From Bacteroidota bacterium (GTDB lineage: Bacteria; Bacteroidota; Bacteroidia; Cytophagales; Cyclobacteriaceae): a stretch of DNA of 17,943 nucleotides. How positions within the stretch are numbered: the first letter of the stretch is position 1; each line of letters starts with the position of its first letter. The DNA lies in contig JAEZDW010000444.1 in the NCBI GenBank assembly GCA_023417955.1, forward strand, positions 1 through 17,943. Direction: 5' to 3'. Of the stretch, positions 14,483-17,943 are shown in pieces. The translations under genes and the position numbers were made by a program. Below the pieces are notes generated by a model. The model saw only the letters and a list, made by a program, of their open reading frames with translations. It made no database searches and had not been told where the DNA came from.

Positions 14483-15745
14483 ATGAACTATTCACGACTT
14501 TTTGCACTGGTAGGTATTTTTTTATTGCTACAACCCCTGCCTACCCTTGAGGCCCGACAGCTGTCGGGCGAACATCCGAACTACGTTGTTATCGGAGCCT
14601 TTCGAATTCATAAAAATGCAATTCGCTTCACCGGTCATGCGAAAGCGGATCTGCGCCTCGACGCGAGGTATGAAATGAATCCCAATCGCAAGTTGTACTA
14701 CGTCTATGTCCTGAACACGTCGGACCGCGAGGAAGCAATCGCAGAGGCAATGCGCCTCCGTGAAGAATCCGAATTAAAGGATACATGGGTGTACAATGGA
14801 TTTCTTGGTAAGCTGCCGGAGGGCGGCAATGCAGCCATGTATTCGGGCGTTGATATCAATCCCGTCTCGCAGCGCTCAATGAACCCTGTTACTGGTGATC
14901 AAACAGAACAGTTAAACTTGACGGCAAATGTTGTGGCGGATGCTTCGAATGATCCAGGACCGATACTTGTATCCGAATCTATATCCGAATCAGAACCCAT
15001 TCAGACCGACCTGAAAGCAGAAGAGGAAGACGAAGAAATAGCTGGAAAGAAATTCTTCTTTAAACTGTCGCGGATTCTGGACAACAATGCTGTCGAAGGT
15101 GATGTTGACGTAATTGACAATCAAAAGCTGCGCAAGATCGGAACCTACAAAGGGAACACAAATGTGAGAGTAACGACGCCATCAGGCACCTCGGGCAAAG
15201 TGTCTCTTGTTTGTGAAGTTTTTGGATACCGAAAAACGCAACGTGATATCGATTACAACAGTCCGACGGGAGACGGCATCGAACGAAACGAAGACGGAGC
15301 TCTGGTCGTGCCATTCGAATTGGTACGATTGCAGAAAGGTGATATTGCCACTATGTATCATGTATACTTTTTCAAAGATGCGGCTATCATGCGACCTGAG
15401 TCTCGTTTTGAAGTAAACAGCCTGCTCGAGATGTTGCGTGAAAACGATAAGTACAAAATCCGAATTCACGGACACGCCAACGGTAAGGCTAGTGGTAAGA
15501 TCATCTACGTTGAAGAGGGTTCTGATAATTTCTTTTCACTCACCAAAACAAAAGAAGGTTTCGGGTCTGCCAAGAAGTTGTCACAGGAGCGCGCGGAGGT
15601 GATCAGGAGTTTCCTCGTCAGCAATGGTGTTGATCCCAACCGTATGCAGGTGAAAGCATGGGGTGGCAAGAAACCGATTCACGATAAACACAGTACACGT
15701 GCGCAGGAGAATGTGCGCGTCGAGATAGAAATTCTCGACAACTGA
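14483..15745 (+). CDS. Secreted SPOR-like / OmpA-like envelope protein
   Basis: A 420-residue exported protein. A signal peptide (about 1-24) is followed by a SPOR-like segment (about 32-105; Y-V-V-I-G-A-F at 34-40 and Y-Y-V-Y-V-L), a low-complexity acidic linker (about 140-187), a middle region with no family I recognise (about 188-285), and an OmpA C-terminal-like domain (about 290-418). The OmpA part has V-Y-F-F-K-D-A-A-I-M-R-P-E-S, L-S-x-E-R370-A and N-V-R-V-E-I. However, the usual G-H-T-D reads G-H-A-N (330-333), so the aspartate that contacts diaminopimelate is missing, and about 30 extra residues precede L-S-x-E-R-A. It probably anchors or senses peptidoglycan in the periplasm or outer membrane. 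It is monocistronic by appearance, with its own promoter candidate, and converges with the next gene 15 bp away. Confidence 0.85.
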   Translation: MNYSRLFALVGIFLLLQPLPTLEARQLSGEHPNYVVIGAFRIHKNAIRFTGHAKADLRLDARYEMNPNRKLYYVYVLNTSDREEAIAEAMRLREESELKDTWVYNGFLGKLPEGGNAAMYSGVDINPVSQRSMNPVTGDQTEQLNLTANVVADASNDPGPILVSESISESEPIQTDLKAEEEDEEIAGKKFFFKLSRILDNNAVEGDVDVIDNQKLRKIGTYKGNTNVRVTTPSGTSGKVSLVCEVFGYRKTQRDIDYNSPTGDGIERNEDGALVVPFELVRLQKGDIATMYHVYFFKDAAIMRPESRFEVNSLLEMLRENDKYKIRIHGHANGKASGKIIYVEEGSDNFFSLTKTKEGFGSAKKLSQERAEVIRSFLVSNGVDPNRMQVKAWGGKKPIHDKHSTRAQENVRVEIEILDN

Positions 15746-15760
15746 TTCCATCAAACCATA

Positions 15761-17131
15761 TTAGCTTGTCATCGCCCTCAGCACATCGTGCTGGGTGATG
15801 ATATGCACGTTTTCATCGGCGTCGCGAACGAGAACAGCTTTGTTATCACGGTTAAGAAGCGAGGACAAAACGTCCAGTGTACTGTCGGGTGCGACAAAGA
15901 GCATTGGTTTATCCATTACCTCGCCGACCTGGCGGCTCTGAAGTTGCGGATCCTGAATGATCTTTTCAAGCAGGGATGCTGAGCTGACACTTCCAACGAA
16001 ATGGCTTTCATCGAGTACGGGAATCTGGTCAATGCCTTCGCGGTTCATCAGCTGAATAACATCGCTGATGCGCGAATCACGTGACACCGTGTGCAGATTT
16101 GTTTTTCCGTTTCTGCCCTGAATGATATCACGTGCAGAGCGGAAGTTTCTCGACTCCAGAAAACCGTGGTCCTTCATCCACTGGTCGTTGTATACTTTGG
16201 CCAGATAACGCGTTCCATGATCCGGCAGAAGGATCACCATCACATCATCAGGTTTTAGATGTTCACGGGCATATTCGAGTGCACCATGCACCGCAGATCC
16301 ACTTGACCATCCTACAAACAATCCTTCTTCGCGCGAAAGCTTTCGTGCGGCAACTGCTCCGTCTTTATCAGTGACTTTGATAAAAAGGTCAATCACATCG
16401 AAGTCGACATTCTTGGGAAGTATGTCCTCACCAAAACCCTCTGTCAGATAAGGATAAATTTCGTTTTCATCGAAGATGCCGGTTTCCTTGTATTTTTTGA
16501 ATACAGACCCGTACGTGTCGATACCAACGGTTACGATATTAGGATTTTTTTCCTTCAGGTAGCGCGCGGTACCGCACATGGAGCCGCCTGTTCCTACCGT
16601 TGCAACGTAATGGGTGATTTTTCCTTCGGTTTGTTCCCAGATTTCGGGGCCTGTCGTTGCATAGTGGGCGGCGGCGTTTGACTGGTTGTCGTATTGATTG
16701 GGATAAAAAGAATTTGGGATTTCTTTGTTGAGTTTTCTGGCAATTGAATAGTAGGAACGTGGATCCTCGGGAGCAACGTTGGTAGGGCAAACGATAACCT
16801 CCGCACCAACAGCTTTCAGGATATTGATTTTTTCCTGCGATTGCTTATCGGCCATGGTGAAAATGCAGCGATAGCCTTTGGCTATTGCGGCAAGAGCGAG
16901 GCCCATTCCCGTGTTACCTGACGTACCTTCGATGATGGTGCCTCCCGGTTTAAGTAAACCCGCTTTTTCGGCATCTTCCACCATTCGTAGCGCCATTCTG
17001 TCCTTGGTGGAGTTTCCGGGGTTGAAATACTCAACCTTTGCAAGCATCGTTCCCGAAATGCCCTGGTTCATTTTGTTTAACCTGACCAGCGGTGTGTTTC
17101 CTATTGTTTCAATGATAGAGTTATAGATCAT
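15761..17131 (-). CDS. Cystathionine beta-synthase-type PLP enzyme with CBS-domain pair
   Basis: A 456-residue cytoplasmic fold-type II PLP enzyme. It has N-P-G-N-S-T-K43-D-R (Schiff-base lysine), T-S-G-N-T-G at 70-75 (substrate carboxylate loop), G-T-G-G at 180-183 (PLP phosphate) and S-S-G-S-A near 277. L-P-D-x-G-x-R-Y at 302-309 is closer to cystathionine beta-synthase than to cysteine synthase. The tail (about 333-456) carries two CBS motifs forming a Bateman module, probably binding S-adenosylmethionine or adenine nucleotides. There is no N-terminal heme domain. It should condense serine and homocysteine to cystathionine, though a cysteine synthase role cannot be excluded. I chose the ATG at 17131; a TTG at 17161 would add ten residues unlike the family. 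It lies 51 bp downstream of pyrB on the same strand and may be co-transcribed or use the -7-like element at 17150-17157. Confidence 0.92.
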   Translation of the reverse strand: MIYNSIIETIGNTPLVRLNKMNQGISGTMLAKVEYFNPGNSTKDRMALRMVEDAEKAGLLKPGGTIIEGTSGNTGMGLALAAIAKGYRCIFTMADKQSQEKINILKAVGAEVIVCPTNVAPEDPRSYYSIARKLNKEIPNSFYPNQYDNQSNAAAHYATTGPEIWEQTEGKITHYVATVGTGGSMCGTARYLKEKNPNIVTVGIDTYGSVFKKYKETGIFDENEIYPYLTEGFGEDILPKNVDFDVIDLFIKVTDKDGAVAARKLSREEGLFVGWSSGSAVHGALEYAREHLKPDDVMVILLPDHGTRYLAKVYNDQWMKDHGFLESRNFRSARDIIQGRNGKTNLHTVSRDSRISDVIQLMNREGIDQIPVLDESHFVGSVSSASLLEKIIQDPQLQSRQVGEVMDKPMLFVAPDSTLDVLSSLLNRDNKAVLVRDADENVHIITQHDVLRAMTS

Positions 17132-17149
17132 GCCGATTACATTCAGATT

Positions 17150-17157
17150 CAAAATTA
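17150..17157 (-). promoter_or_regulatory. -7-like box upstream of the cystathionine beta-synthase-type gene
   Basis: On the minus strand these bases read TAATTTTG, a full match to the Bacteroidota -7 consensus TAnnTTTG, 18 bases before the ATG at 17131. No TTTG-like -33 element is found at the expected spacing, so this is weak evidence for a promoter independent of pyrB. Confidence 0.25.
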
Positions 17158-17182
17158 ACAAAATCGGGGAAAGCCGTGAGCG

Positions 17183-17943
17183 TTATCCGGCAGCACCAGC
17201 CAGCAGGTATAAAACTGCCATTCGAACGGCAACGCCGTTTTCAACCTGATCGAGGATAATTGAGTGTTCAGAGTCGGCTGCGTCGCTGCTTAGTTCCACA
17301 CCACGGTTAATTGGTCCGGGGTGCATGATAGTAATCTTTTTGTTGAGACTATCGAGCATGCGCCGGGAGATGCCGTAGTAGAGTGAGTATTCGCGAAGAG
17401 ACGGGAAGTATTTGATTTGCTGGCGTTCGAGTTGAATGCGCAAGACGTTAGCCACATCGCACCATTGCAGGGCTTTCATCACATCAAACTCCACTTCGAT
17501 GCCGAGGCTTCCGATGAATTTCGGCAGCAGTGTCGGCGGACCGCACACCATTACTTTTGCCCCGAGCTTCTGGAGGGCGAAGATGTTTGATAATGCTACG
17601 CGCGAGTGCAGAATGTCTCCGATAATCGCGACCTTTTTCCCTGCTACATCACCTAGCTTTTCGCGAATTGAGAACGCGTCGAGCAATGCCTGGGTAGGGT
17701 GTTCGTGTGTTCCGTCGCCTGCGTTTACAATATTTGCATTGATGTGGCGCGACAGAAAGTGAGGTGCACCGGCGCTTGCGTGGCGCATGACAATCATGTC
17801 CACTTTCATCGCGAGAATATTGTTGACTGTATCCAGCAGTGTTTCGCCTTTCTTGACAGAACTGTTTGAAGCGCTGAAGTTGACCACGTCTGCGGAAAGG
17901 CGCTTCTGTGCGAGTTCAAAGGAGAGTCCTGTGCGCGTCGAGT
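17183..17943 (-). CDS. pyrB: Aspartate carbamoyltransferase catalytic chain, N-terminus outside window
   Basis: Catalyses carbamoyl phosphate plus L-aspartate to N-carbamoyl-aspartate, the committed step of pyrimidine synthesis. The frame is open to the right edge, and the bases at 17927-17941 encode the carbamoyl-phosphate loop S-T-R-T-G, so the GTG at 17887 is internal and roughly the first 50 residues are missing. Downstream motifs include the H-A-S-A-G-A-P segment, H-E-H-P-T-Q-A-L-L-D-A-F, a G-D-I-L-H-S-R-V nucleotide-like loop in the aspartate domain, and the C-terminal H-P-G-P-I-N-R-G-V-E. These distinguish it from ornithine carbamoyltransferase. No pyrI regulatory chain gene follows; the next gene on the strand is the cystathionine beta-synthase-type enzyme 51 bp away. 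Regulation cannot be judged because the promoter is outside the window. Confidence 0.95.
   Translation of the reverse strand, partial: STRTGLSFELAQKRLSADVVNFSASNSSVKKGETLLDTVNNILAMKVDMIVMRHASAGAPHFLSRHINANIVNAGDGTHEHPTQALLDAFSIREKLGDVAGKKVAIIGDILHSRVALSNIFALQKLGAKVMVCGPPTLLPKFIGSLGIEVEFDVMKALQWCDVANVLRIQLERQQIKYFPSLREYSLYYGISRRMLDSLNKKITIMHPGPINRGVELSSDAADSEHSIILDQVENGVAVRMAVLYLLAGAAG

Noticed and set aside
14970..15005. Short repeated TATCCGAATC unit in the OmpA-like gene
   Set aside because: Two imperfect copies coding for a Ser/Glu-rich linker; ordinary low-complexity linker sequence.
17132..17161. TTG start for the cystathionine beta-synthase-type gene
   Set aside because: The extra ten residues do not resemble the family N-terminus and would cover the -7-like box; the ATG at 17131 precedes the conserved I-x-x-T-I-G-N-T-P-L region directly.
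1..17943. Mobile element, prophage, toxin–antitoxin, CRISPR or biosynthetic island
   Set aside because: No transposase, integrase, long inverted repeats, repeat-spacer pattern or compositional break was seen; nearly every base is accounted for by housekeeping or envelope genes.

Overview
This window looks like chromosomal core DNA from a member of the Bacteroidota, probably a Cytophagales-like lineage. This is inferred from four things: a DAHP synthase–chorismate mutase fusion next to tyrA and an aminotransferase, a very long alpha-2-macroglobulin with an acidic, tyrosine-rich insert, a SPOR-like/OmpA protein of a type common in that group, and TTG-N19-TAnnTTTG-like promoters with few recognisable Shine-Dalgarno sequences. 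Gene density is high. I found no gene-free stretch over 300 bases, no tRNA or rRNA, no CRISPR array, no insertion sequence and no phage gene.

Layout. (1) Bases 1-2755, plus strand: the end of an aromatic amino acid operon, with a 5'-truncated PLP aminotransferase, tyrA (ATGA overlap) and the DAHP synthase–chorismate mutase fusion, closed by a strong terminator at 2784-2807. (2) Bases 2863-6300: a YafK/DpaA-like L,D-transpeptidase-fold protein (minus), divergent from a small membrane histidine kinase (plus). The kinase converges on, and overlaps at its 3' end, a NarL/LuxR-type response regulator (minus). An MscS-family channel (minus) follows. (3) Bases 6492-14401, plus strand: a two-gene operon of a membrane-anchored bacterial alpha-2-macroglobulin with an intact CxEQ thioester and penicillin-binding protein 1C, again joined by an ATGA overlap. 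(4) Bases 14483-15745, plus strand: a secreted SPOR-like/OmpA-like protein with its own candidate promoter and an operator-like palindrome. (5) Bases 15761-17943, minus strand: a heme-less cystathionine beta-synthase-type enzyme with a CBS-domain pair, downstream of pyrB, which runs off the right edge.

How the genes may work together. The first block supplies chorismate-derived amino acids: the fusion starts the shikimate pathway and makes prephenate, TyrA converts prephenate to 4-hydroxyphenylpyruvate, and the aminotransferase plausibly completes tyrosine or phenylalanine. The block from 2863 to 15745 is mostly cell-envelope biology: peptidoglycan editing, osmotic release, periplasmic protease trapping with wall repair, and a peptidoglycan-associated protein. 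The two-component pair sits inside it, but a regulatory link is only inferred.

I did not find a convincing undescribed system. The points most worth a second look are a DpaA-like enzyme in a group thought to lack Braun's lipoprotein, a nest of inverted repeats containing both stop codons at the kinase/regulator junction, the Cys-bracketed acidic insert in the macroglobulin, an OmpA domain lacking its usual diaminopimelate-binding aspartate, and a palindrome at the start site of the OmpA gene.
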